Both the position numbers and the translations under genes were made by a program. Of a DNA stretch of 64,000 nt, positions 16,120 through 23,764 are shown piece after piece; positions within the stretch are counted from its first letter, which is position 1, and each line of letters begins with the position of its first letter. Under the pieces are notes generated by a model. The model searched no databases. It was not told the origin of the DNA and saw nothing but the letters and a program-made list of their open reading frames with translations. The DNA lies in the NCBI GenBank assembly GCA_965221855.1, contig CBDCSV010000006.1, positions 558,001 through 622,000 of the forward strand. The letters run 5' to 3'. The stretch is from JAJDXO01 sp965221855 (GTDB lineage Bacteria; Pseudomonadota; Alphaproteobacteria; Rhodospirillales; UBA2165).

Positions 16120-17318
16120 GGAGAGGCGATACCGAGAAGGTGGGCGAGATCCTTGAAAAAGATGCGCGCGTGAGCGACGGGTTTCGCCCGCACAAGTTCC
16201 TTATTCATATAGGCCGTCCACGTAAGCCGCTGCACATCCGGATCCCGGCAGATTTTGACGAAGCGTTCCCGCCGCCGGTCATTGGCGTACCAGAAATACT
16301 GCATGATGCCGAGAATCCAAAATACTCGGCCATGCGCCTTCATGAACTTCTTCCGGGCCGTGCCCAACGCGCGGCTGTCGCCGGTCTCGAGGTAGGCATC
16401 GACCGCTTCCGCCGCCATGCGCCCGCTGGTCATCGCGTAGTAAATCCCCTCGCCCGACGCCGGCGCCACGGTGCCCGCCGCATCGCCGCAGAGGACGACG
16501 TCGCGGCCGTTGTCCCAACGGCGGAGCGGACGGAGCGGTATCGGCGCGCCTTCGCACCGGACCGTCGAGGTGCCGTCCAGGCCGGAACTTTCACGAAGGC
16601 GGTGCACGGCGTCGCGAAGCGGGTAACCCTTGATCGCGGAGCCGATTCCTACGCTGGTCTTCCCGCCGTGTGGGAAGACCCAGGCGTAGAAGTCGGGCGA
16701 CAACCTGCCTTGGTAGTAGACGTCGCACCGGGAGCCATCGAAATCGTCCGTGGCCTCCGTTGCATCCGGCGACTTTATGATTTCATGGTAGGCGAAGACG
16801 AACGGCATTTTGTCCGAGCCCGGAATTGTCTGCCGGGCGACCTCGGAACGCGCGCCGTCGGCGCCGATGAGCGCGCGCGCGCGGACGGCCTCGGTCTCCT
16901 TGCCCAGTCCTTCTCCCGGCTTGTAGTGGATGACGGCGGTTCCGTCCTCATCCCTCTCCACCTTGACGAAGCGACCGTTGCGCCGTTCGGCGCCCGAGGT
17001 CTCGGCCCGACCGCGCAGCCAATCGTCGTAGACGTCGCGGTCCACCATGCCGACGAAACCGCCCTCAATGGGCATATCGACTTTCTTGTCTGCCGGAGAA
17101 ATCATCCTGGCGTTATTGGCCCGCGCTACCAGGAGCGAGAGCGGGATGTCGAAGTCCTTGATCAGCCTCGGCGGAATGGCTCCGCCACAGGGCTTGATCC
17201 TGCCGGGACGGTCGAGCAGCAATGTTTTCTTTCCGGCGACGGCGAGGTCGGTTGCGGCGGTTGCGCCGGCCGGCCCTCCGCCAATGACGACAGCATCAAA
17301 GGTTTCCAATTCGCGCAC
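16116..17318 (-). CDS. bchP: Geranylgeranyl diphosphate/bacteriochlorophyll reductase
   Basis: BchP reduces the geranylgeranyl tail of bacteriochlorophyll to phytyl using NADPH. The 400-residue flavoprotein starts with a dinucleotide fold (AVVIGGGPAGATAATDLA) and has the family motifs LLLDRPGRIKPCGGAIPPRL and LCGDAAGTVAPASGEGIYYAM. The start is GTG at 17318, preceded by GGAGGATAACCCC. It follows the PucC-family gene by 4 bp and overlaps tspO, in the conserved bchG-transporter-bchP order. Confidence 0.95.
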   Translation of the reverse strand: MRELETFDAVVIGGGPAGATAATDLAVAGKKTLLLDRPGRIKPCGGAIPPRLIKDFDIPLSLLVARANNARMISPADKKVDMPIEGGFVGMVDRDVYDDWLRGRAETSGAERRNGRFVKVERDEDGTAVIHYKPGEGLGKETEAVRARALIGADGARSEVARQTIPGSDKMPFVFAYHEIIKSPDATEATDDFDGSRCDVYYQGRLSPDFYAWVFPHGGKTSVGIGSAIKGYPLRDAVHRLRESSGLDGTSTVRCEGAPIPLRPLRRWDNGRDVVLCGDAAGTVAPASGEGIYYAMTSGRMAAEAVDAYLETGDSRALGTARKKFMKAHGRVFWILGIMQYFWYANDRRRERFVKICRDPDVQRLTWTAYMNKELVRAKPVAHARIFFKDLAHLLGIASP

Positions 17319-17322
17319 GGGG

Positions 17323-18684
17323 TTATCCTCCGCTGGTTCCAGTTGCGAACGTCGTGGTCATGGTTCCTGTAATTTCGGATTCCCGGCCCATGGTCTTGCG
17401 GTCAATTCGTGCCGCCAGCACGCCGGCAACGACGAACATCATGGCCTCGGCGGTGAACACCAGACCGTAGGCGGCCGCCGGGGAGTCGATAATCCAGCGG
17501 GCGGCATCGATGGCGAATGTGCCCAGGAAGCCACCGATGCCGAACGCGACCGCCTGGGCAACCCCCCAGATTCCCATGCGGACGCCTTCCCGGCGTTCCC
17601 GGCCTTCGCTGACCATTCCCATCATCGAGCCGATGGCGCCAACGGCGAAGGCGCCGTTTGCAACGCCGAGGGCAAATACGTTTGCCTTCAGCGGCCAGGC
17701 CGGACCGGCCAGGCCGCCGAGGACAAGCGCCAAAAGCGCCAACGCCGAGGCGGCACAGCCGCCAATGGCCCAGGCCTTCAGCGAACCAAACCGGCGACCG
17801 CGCGCGATGGTGCCGGTTATAGCCACCAGCAGCATACCGGCCAGAACACCGCTGTGCTGGATGCCGGCGAGCTTGGTGGATTCGCCGGGGGTAAAGCCGA
17901 ATACGGTACCGGCGAACGGTTCGAGAATCAGGTCCTGCGCGCTGTAGGCCAGCATTGAGACGAAGACGAAAATCGCCAACCAGCGGGCTCGAGGTTCATT
18001 CCAGACCTCGGCCAGGGCAATACGAAACGAGGGAACTTCCCGAGGGTTTCCCGCGCCGGTCGGCGCAAGCAGCGGCGAGGCAACCCTCTGTTCGACCCGA
18101 AACGCCGCCAACAAGGCCAACACGAAGGCAATCGCGCAAACCGATCCGGTCACCATGACGAGACGGCCGAGCGAGAACGGGTCCAACATCTGGCCGGCAA
18201 TCCCGGCGGTGATGATGAACCCCGTGATCATCATGACCCAGACCGTGGTCGCGGCGGCCGCGCGTCTACCGGGGTGGGTTCCCTTGGAAAGCAGCACCAA
18301 GAGCGACGTGCCGGATGCGCCGACGCCGCCGCCGATAAGGACGAATGCGGCGACCGCGAGGCTGATGCCGGCCAACCGATTGGTCTCCATCCAGGCGGTT
18401 GCCAGTGCGGCGCCAAAGGCGCCCAGGGCCAGCACGGCCATTCCGCCGACAATCCACGGGGTCAATTTTCCGCCGCGGTCGGACCCGTACCCCCAACGGG
18501 GGCGGGTGATCTGAACAAAATAGTGCAGCGCGACCAGGGCGCCCGGCAACATGGCCGGCAACGCCAACTCCACCACCATGACCCGGTTCAACGTCGACGT
18601 CGTGAGGACGACGATTGCTCCCAAGGCGGTCTGAACCAGACCCAGCCGGAATATGGACAACCAGCTGAAATAGGACGGCGTCAC
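17323..18684 (-). CDS. PucC-family (BCH) transporter between bchG and bchP
   Basis: This 453-residue protein has about 12 hydrophobic segments and the PucC/LhaA family pattern near its start (RLGLVQTALGAIVVLTTSTLNRVMVVELALPAMLPG), then RPRWGYGSDRGGK. It corresponds to the 428-residue-type ORF found between bchG and bchP in other purple bacteria. Members help assemble light-harvesting complexes or move bacteriochlorophyll in the membrane. It overlaps bchG by four bases (ATGA). Confidence 0.9.
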   Translation of the reverse strand: MTPSYFSWLSIFRLGLVQTALGAIVVLTTSTLNRVMVVELALPAMLPGALVALHYFVQITRPRWGYGSDRGGKLTPWIVGGMAVLALGAFGAALATAWMETNRLAGISLAVAAFVLIGGGVGASGTSLLVLLSKGTHPGRRAAAATTVWVMMITGFIITAGIAGQMLDPFSLGRLVMVTGSVCAIAFVLALLAAFRVEQRVASPLLAPTGAGNPREVPSFRIALAEVWNEPRARWLAIFVFVSMLAYSAQDLILEPFAGTVFGFTPGESTKLAGIQHSGVLAGMLLVAITGTIARGRRFGSLKAWAIGGCAASALALLALVLGGLAGPAWPLKANVFALGVANGAFAVGAIGSMMGMVSEGRERREGVRMGIWGVAQAVAFGIGGFLGTFAIDAARWIIDSPAAAYGLVFTAEAMMFVVAGVLAARIDRKTMGRESEITGTMTTTFATGTSGG

Positions 18685-19583
18685 GTCAATCCTCTCAATG
18701 CAAAGGCCGCGATCATCATGCCGCCGACATAGACCGGGACGCCCAAGCCGCTATACCACAGAGCGAATTTCATCGGGTTGCGGAGAAAACGGCGCATCAT
18801 CAGAAGCTGGACGGCGGCCAGCGCCGCAATCACCAATGCGTGGAACGGCTTACCCCAAGCGAAGAGCAGGGCGATGACCGGCAACTGCGGAACGATCATT
18901 ACGGCACAGGCGACCCGCGCCGCTCCCCTGGCGCCCAACTGAACTGGAAGCGACCGCACCCCCATCTGCCGGTCGCCCTCGATCGCCTTGAAGTCGTTCA
19001 GCGTCATGATGCCGTGGGCGCCGATGCTGTAGAGCGCGGCAAGCAGGATGATCCGGCTATCCGGCAACGCGCCGAGCAGAACGGCCGCCCCGGTGAACCA
19101 TGCCAGGCCCTCGTAGGAAAACCCCACCGCGAGGTTGCCCCACCACCCATTGAGCTTCAGGCGGACCGGCGGCGCGCTGTACAGCCAAGCAAGAAGCAGC
19201 CCGACGATGGTCGCCCCGAATACCCAGGGCCCGAGCGCCGCGCCGACCGCCGCGGAAACGGCGGTCCAGAAAATCGCGATGTAGAGACCCATCCGGCCGG
19301 GGATGCGCCCCGACGGGATCGGGCGGCCGGGCTCGTTGATGGCGTCCACGTGCCGGTCAAACCAATCGTTCACTGCCTGAGAGGTTGCGCAAACCAGCGG
19401 CCCGGCGAGGACAATGCCGGCTATTACGATCAGCCAGTTGGCGCCGAGCGTCGCGCCGGAGGAAACCGCTCCGCAGGCAAACGCCCACATGGGCGGAAAC
19501 CAAGTGATCGGTTTGAACAGTTCCAGCACCGCAGAGGGCGACAGCCGCCCTGCGGAAACCGTCGCATTGGCCGAATCGGACAT
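18681..19583 (-). CDS. bchG: Bacteriochlorophyll synthase (polyprenyltransferase)
   Basis: BchG attaches the geranylgeranyl or phytyl tail to bacteriochlorophyllide a in the membrane. The 300-residue UbiA-family protein has the first Asp motif in QAVNDWFDRHVDAINEPGRPIPSG and the second in LNDFKAIEGDRQMGVRSLP, with about eight membrane segments. The ATG at 19583 has no Shine-Dalgarno sequence. The predicted promoter places the transcript start within a base or two of this ATG, so a leaderless mRNA is likely. Confidence 0.95.
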   Translation of the reverse strand: MSDSANATVSAGRLSPSAVLELFKPITWFPPMWAFACGAVSSGATLGANWLIVIAGIVLAGPLVCATSQAVNDWFDRHVDAINEPGRPIPSGRIPGRMGLYIAIFWTAVSAAVGAALGPWVFGATIVGLLLAWLYSAPPVRLKLNGWWGNLAVGFSYEGLAWFTGAAVLLGALPDSRIILLAALYSIGAHGIMTLNDFKAIEGDRQMGVRSLPVQLGARGAARVACAVMIVPQLPVIALLFAWGKPFHALVIAALAAVQLLMMRRFLRNPMKFALWYSGLGVPVYVGGMMIAAFALRGLT

Positions 19584-19586
19584 GGC

Positions 19587-19630
19587 TGTATGATGTTTCT
19601 TACATATAAGATTGTCAATTTATTTGGACG
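19587..19630. promoter_or_regulatory. Tandem PpsR/CrtJ-type sites in front of bchG
   Basis: A perfect TGT-N12-ACA lies at 19587-19604, and after eight bases a near match TGT-N12-ACG follows at 19613-19630. Tandem sites about eight bases apart are the arrangement known for CrtJ/PpsR repression. They cover both promoter hexamers of bchG, and ppsR lies just upstream. Confidence 0.75.
19590..19618 (-). promoter_or_regulatory. Predicted bchG promoter
   Basis: On the minus strand TTGACA (19618-19613) is followed by a 17-base spacer and CATCAT (19595-19590), a -10 with four of six matches. A start near 19584 would leave no leader before the ATG at 19583. The -35 overlaps the TGT of the second PpsR-type site and the -10 lies inside the first. 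Confidence 0.55.
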
Positions 19631-19691
19631 TATGAGACCGCAAAAATTCCGCGATTTTCGTGCGTGCAGCTGAACGCGGGCGGAGGGACGG

Positions 19692-20204
19692 TCAGAAAAT
19701 GTTGAAGATGATCACCATGGCGATGGCGTAGATCAAAATCCCGCCGCCAATCAGCGTATAGTTGAAATTTCGCCGGGCACCAATTTCCGCCAATTCCCGC
19801 GCCTGATCCATGAGGACGGGCCAGGAGTAGGCGATCATGTCGGTCTGTGTCAGAACGGCCTTGATGCGGTTTTCGCCGTCAACCACCGGAATTCGCCGAT
19901 AGCGGTCTTTCGACATTGTCCGCATCCACTCCTCCATCTCGTCCGTCTCCCGCGCACAGCTTGGATTGGAGGTCATGATTTCGGAGATGTTCGTGGTCCG
20001 GGCATCAAGGCCGGCGTTGACGAGACGTTTCATCACGTCCCGTTCCGTCAGGATGCCGATAACCTTCTGATCGCCGTCGACGACGATTGCCGAACCGTAG
20101 TTGTACTCGGACATGCCGGCGACGGCTTCCGAGACCAATTGGTCCGACCGTACGGTGAAGGGCGCGCCTTTGGGACTGGCAGCTAGGTGATCGTGGATTT
20201 TCAT
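19692..20204 (-). CDS. CBS-domain protein with C-terminal membrane helix
   Basis: The 170-residue protein contains two CBS motifs (about residues 10-70, GSAIVVDGDQKVIGILTERDVMKR, and 75-130, YRRIPVVDGENRIKAVLTQTDM), which usually bind adenine nucleotides. A single hydrophobic segment ends the chain (YTLIGGGILIYAIAMVIIFNIF). The ATG at 20204 follows AGGAGGAGATTTGGTC. It sits between ppsR and bchG on the same strand. A membrane-bound energy sensor acting on photosynthesis is an inference from position only. Confidence 0.8.
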   Translation of the reverse strand: MKIHDHLAASPKGAPFTVRSDQLVSEAVAGMSEYNYGSAIVVDGDQKVIGILTERDVMKRLVNAGLDARTTNISEIMTSNPSCARETDEMEEWMRTMSKDRYRRIPVVDGENRIKAVLTQTDMIAYSWPVLMDQARELAEIGARRNFNYTLIGGGILIYAIAMVIIFNIF

Positions 20205-20267
20205 GACCAAATCTCCTCCTGTTTTCCGCCGTATCGGCAAGCCGGGTCGGGCTGGAATATGCTGCGC

Positions 20268-21677
20268 TCAACTTTCCGGCGACAAATCTCCGAGACCGTA
20301 CCTATGCAATTTCGCGTAAAGGCTCTGGCGGCTGAGACCGAGCATCTCGGCCGCGGACGCCCGATTGTTTCTCGTCAGCTCGAGCGCCGATTCGATACAC
20401 ATCCGTTCGATCACGTCGGTGGTTTCACGGACGATTTCCTTGAGAGAAACCTTGCCAACCAATTCCGCTAGGTGCCGGGCGGATCCTTCGATCTCCGCCG
20501 GCGTGTCGTCCCCTGCGATCAGGCGCTGATTGACATCCCGAATGATGAAGCCGACCCGGCCCTGCCGATCCTCGGGCACCGCGACCGCCGAGACCTCGAC
20601 GTCGGTTCGTGCGCCGTGCAGACCTCTGAGAATTGTCGCAAACAGACGAACGCTTCCGCGCTCGCGGGCATTTCCCAGCAGCACATTGAAGTCGACCGCC
20701 GACCGGCCCAGCCATTCGTCCAGGGCTTCGCCGTGCGCCTGGTCCTCGGTGGCCATTTGGGTCATCTCGAGGAAGGCGGCGTTGACCGCGAGGATCTGGC
20801 CCTGCCGATTCGCCAGCACAAATCCGTCCGGCGCGGCATCAAGCAGCCTTATGAGGTCCTGCCGGGCTTCGGAGATCCCGGTCGATTCGGCCTCGGCATC
20901 GGCCCGGCGTATCCTGAGCAGCAGCAGTTTTTTTTCGTCCTCGCGAAACAGGGAACCCGATACGAGATATCCGCCGCCCTCGGACGCAAAAGTCGTCTCG
21001 GCGGCATCACCCAGCATCACGAGCCTGGAGAAGAAGGCCTGCACCTCCTCGGCGTCGGGGGGACCGAAAAGATCGGCGACCTTTCTGCTGGACAGCTTTC
21101 GGCGTCCGCCGCCCATCAACTTTTCGGCAGCCGGGTTGGCCTCAAGTATTTTTTGGGTCGCCGCATCGACGACCAGAACGGCTTCGGGAACCTGCTGAAA
21201 CAAGAGCCGGTAACGAGTCTCCATTTGCCGAAGCCGGGAATAGTCCCGCTCGATGGAATGCTGGGCGTCCAGCAGGCGCTGCTGCAACGCCGCCATCTGG
21301 CGGAGTTCGCGGCCGATCGCGACTTGCCGCCCGTCCTTTCCGATTCGCAGCGTCGTGTAGACGACCGGCAGATCGGCGCCGCCCCCCGACGGGTGATTTA
21401 CTTGCCGCCATCTGGGGGAATCCGCTTTGTCGGCTTCGTTCAGCAGCCGGACGATTTTCTGCCGACTCTCGACCGTTACGGTCTCAACCCAGGGTTTCCC
21501 CAGCCATTGCACTTGATATGGCGCGGCCGCCAACTCTTCGTTGCCGAATGCCAGGTCGGTGATGACGCCCTGGTCATCGAGGGAAAGCGCTATATCGGAC
21601 GCTGTCGCGAGAAGCGTTGCAACGATTTCAGCGTCCAACTGCCCTAGGGACGTTTCTGGGGTGGCAAACTTTTTCAC
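20268..21677 (-). CDS. ppsR: Photosynthesis gene repressor PpsR/CrtJ
   Basis: PpsR represses bch, crt and puc genes under aerobic conditions by binding TGT-N12-ACA. The 469-residue protein has an N-terminal domain, a Q-linker-type helix (LLDAQHSIERDYSRLRQMETRYR), two PAS domains (about 160-270 and 280-390) and a Fis-type helix-turn-helix (SAAEMLGLSRQSLYAKL). Its only cysteine is C427 in the DNA-binding region, so an intramolecular disulfide is impossible. The GTG at 21677 was taken as start. It follows ppaA by 38 bp; matching sites occur before bchG, ppaA/bchF and ppsR2. Confidence 0.94.
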   Translation of the reverse strand: MKKFATPETSLGQLDAEIVATLLATASDIALSLDDQGVITDLAFGNEELAAAPYQVQWLGKPWVETVTVESRQKIVRLLNEADKADSPRWRQVNHPSGGGADLPVVYTTLRIGKDGRQVAIGRELRQMAALQQRLLDAQHSIERDYSRLRQMETRYRLLFQQVPEAVLVVDAATQKILEANPAAEKLMGGGRRKLSSRKVADLFGPPDAEEVQAFFSRLVMLGDAAETTFASEGGGYLVSGSLFREDEKKLLLLRIRRADAEAESTGISEARQDLIRLLDAAPDGFVLANRQGQILAVNAAFLEMTQMATEDQAHGEALDEWLGRSAVDFNVLLGNARERGSVRLFATILRGLHGARTDVEVSAVAVPEDRQGRVGFIIRDVNQRLIAGDDTPAEIEGSARHLAELVGKVSLKEIVRETTDVIERMCIESALELTRNNRASAAEMLGLSRQSLYAKLHRYGLGDLSPES

Positions 21678-21715
21678 CTAAGACCATCTTCTCTCAGACA
21701 CCTCGGCGGTGCCGT

Positions 21716-22669
21716 TCACGCCCCCAATTCAAACCCCTTCGCGCCACGCTCGTCGGCCAAGGCCGACACCAGTTCGAAGGCCTTGTCCACGGCCTCCCTT
21801 CCATCGATCGCCATCGCATCCGCGCCGAGCTTGGACACCAATTCGGGGCGTTCGACGACAAGCGACCCGCCAACGAGAACCCCAATATTTCCGTCGGGAT
21901 CCGAACGGCGGAGATTCGCGATTTCCGACGCGAGTTTCTCCAGATGGATTTCGCTGCCGATGGACCAACCAACAACATCAACCGGATTGCCGCCGGTCCG
22001 TGTCGCACCTCGAAGGTCGTTATATTCGCCGAATACGACCTCCCAGCCGCTCCCCCTGAAGAATTCCGCCACCATGGAAAGGCCGAAGGTATGCTGTTCT
22101 TGCGGCGCTGGAACAAGTTGAACGCTGAAGCCCGTGGCCTGACCGGGATGCAGCGCCTGAGACGCAGCGTCGAGCCGGTGAAGCAGCCGCTGAAGCTTGC
22201 CGACCGCAAGGGTGACCTCGGTGAAATCGACCAGATCGTCGATCCACATATCGCCGAATCGACGCGCGGCGGGCGCCAACAGGTTCAGGTAAATACTGTC
22301 CAGTGACGCGCCCTGGCGAATCAAATCGGTAATGAAGAAATCGGTCTGATCGTCGACGCTTTTCCGCACGAGTTGGACAAAGTCATCGATTGCAGCATCG
22401 TCGACCTGCCGGTCGCGGGAGCGTGCGCCTTGCTCTCCCAAGAGCGGGGCATCATCCCGATGGGAAAGAGCCAAGCGCGGAATGATTTCGATTTCAATGA
22501 CTTGTTGGAGCGGTCGAAACGGCACCACCAAGCCGTCAATGGCTGGCTGTGATGGGTCTGGGGGATCGTCAATAATTTTTGACGATTCGGCCTGATTGAA
22601 ACTTTTTACTGCGGTGGACTCCGAACTGTTCCCTCGTTTTCGAATGACTTTTTGACCATGCGCGTTCAT
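21716..22669 (-). CDS. ppaA: B12-binding antirepressor PpaA/AerR
   Basis: AerR/PpaA binds cobalamin and modulates PpsR/CrtJ in response to light. The 317-residue protein has a cap-type helical domain (about 90-180, TDFFITDLIRQGASLDSIYLNLLAPAARRFGDMW) followed by a B12-binding fold starting at VQLVPAPQEQHTFGLSMVAEFFRGSGWEV. The EQHTFG segment takes the place of the usual DxHxxG, as in this subfamily. The first 70 residues are not recognisable. It lies directly upstream of ppsR, the standard arrangement, behind its own promoter facing away from bchF. Confidence 0.9.
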   Translation of the reverse strand: MNAHGQKVIRKRGNSSESTAVKSFNQAESSKIIDDPPDPSQPAIDGLVVPFRPLQQVIEIEIIPRLALSHRDDAPLLGEQGARSRDRQVDDAAIDDFVQLVRKSVDDQTDFFITDLIRQGASLDSIYLNLLAPAARRFGDMWIDDLVDFTEVTLAVGKLQRLLHRLDAASQALHPGQATGFSVQLVPAPQEQHTFGLSMVAEFFRGSGWEVVFGEYNDLRGATRTGGNPVDVVGWSIGSEIHLEKLASEIANLRRSDPDGNIGVLVGGSLVVERPELVSKLGADAMAIDGREAVDKAFELVSALADERGAKGFELGA

Positions 22670-22868
22670 GCACTAACCCTCCGCGCTGTAGGGTTCCCAG
22701 ACCCCGATTTGAACCAACACCGGTGTGGCCCGGCTTTTTGTTGGTGCTCTCCCTCGTCAACTTCTGGAGCGATCGTTGACTGTCCACAAAACTTTACTGC
22801 CATCTCGCGAAATCTCAAAGCCCTCAATTTGCACATAGGCCAGTTTGGATTCCGATCCTACGAATTCA

Positions 22869-22897
22869 ATTAGAACCAACCCAAAAAAACTTGTCAA
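22869..22897 (-). promoter_or_regulatory. Predicted ppaA-ppsR promoter
   Basis: The minus strand reads TTGACA (22897-22892), 17 bases, then TCTAAT (22874-22869), matching 11 of 12 consensus positions. It would give a leader of about 190 bases before ppaA. The -35 overlaps the TGT of a PpsR-like site at 22892-22909. Confidence 0.6.
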
Positions 22898-22945
22898 GTT
22901 TATTGGACGTATAGTTTTATTGACAACCTCTCACCGCAGGGTCTA
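22892..22945 (+). promoter_or_regulatory. PpsR-like sites and -35 of the bchFNBHLM operon
   Basis: Two near-match PpsR sites abut: TGT-N12-ACG (22892-22909) and CGT-N12-ACA (22908-22925), sharing the central ACGT. The second ends in the plus-strand -35 TTGACA at 22920-22925. A weak -10 (TCTAGC or CTAGCA) follows 16-17 bases later near 22942. Repressor bound here would block both directions. Confidence 0.5.
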
Positions 22946-23110
22946 GCATCGACCTATGGGAAGGTGATGTGCGGAGTCAAAGACAATGGATACCCGCCGC
23001 TACAACCGTCGAACCGGTTCAATCGGCCCCTGGTGTTCGAGGCGCGAACTCCGGGGACGTCGCGCGTTCCCGCACACACCGATAATCGTATGGAACAGGA
23101 GGCGCACCCT

Positions 23111-23764
23111 ATGAACCATGTGATCGGACCCGTGAGTGCCCTTGAGCGATTAATCGGCATGGTCGACAGCTGTCCCTGGTCCGCGCATGCCGGCAGAATG
23201 GTTCCACCGGCGGAGACCGCCGCCCCATCCGTAAAGCGGGGAATCTATACGCCCGAACAACGCCGACGTCGCGACAATACGCCCTGGACTATGGTCCAGG
23301 GAATCCTCGCCCCGATTCAGTTCCTGGTGTTCCTCATCAGCCTCGGCTTGGTCGTCAGATACCTCGCAACCGGCGAAGGCCTGGCGCTCGCGGTCGGCTC
23401 GATCGTCATCAAGACACTTATTCTTTATGCGATCATGGTCACCGGCTCGATCTGGGAGCGGGTGGTCTTCGGCCGTTACCTGTTTGCGACTGCATTTTTT
23501 TGGGAGGACGTGATCAGCGTCCTCGTTATGATCCTGCACACCGCCTATCTGGTCGCATTGATCGGCGGCTATCTGACGGTTGAGGGTCAGCTATACCTCG
23601 CTCTGGCGGCCTACGCCGCCTACGCCGTGAACGCCACGCAATACGTCGTCAAGTTCCGCTTGGGACGTATCGGCGCAGACGGCGCCCAGAGTGAGGAGGG
23701 CGGCCGGCGGTCAGGCGGGATGCGCGGGACCGGCCATCCTGACGGCGTTGGGGCTGCCGGATGA
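23111..23764 (+). CDS. bchF: 2-vinyl bacteriochlorophyllide hydratase
   Basis: BchF adds water to the 3-vinyl group in bacteriochlorophyll a synthesis. The 217-residue membrane protein has the family segments YTPEQRRRRD and TVEGQLYLALAAYAAYAVNATQYVVKFR, with four to five hydrophobic helices between. The ATG at 23111 follows AGGAGG at good spacing; upstream in-frame starts at 22964 and 23090 are less likely. Its stop overlaps the bchN start (ATGA). The last 20 residues are Gly-rich and not conserved. Confidence 0.93.
   Translation: MNHVIGPVSALERLIGMVDSCPWSAHAGRMVPPAETAAPSVKRGIYTPEQRRRRDNTPWTMVQGILAPIQFLVFLISLGLVVRYLATGEGLALAVGSIVIKTLILYAIMVTGSIWERVVFGRYLFATAFFWEDVISVLVMILHTAYLVALIGGYLTVEGQLYLALAAYAAYAVNATQYVVKFRLGRIGADGAQSEEGGRRSGGMRGTGHPDGVGAAG

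Larger units (their letters stand above)
22670..23110. other. Divergent regulatory region between ppaA and bchF
   Basis: This 441-bp stretch contains no convincing gene. Its centre (22869-22925) holds two back-to-back promoters whose -35 boxes sit in PpsR-like half-sites. An additional TGT-N12-ACT near match lies at 22781-22798. The remaining bases are AT-richer than the coding DNA around them. A ribosome-binding site AGGAGG at about 23096 precedes the bchF ATG. Confidence 0.6.
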
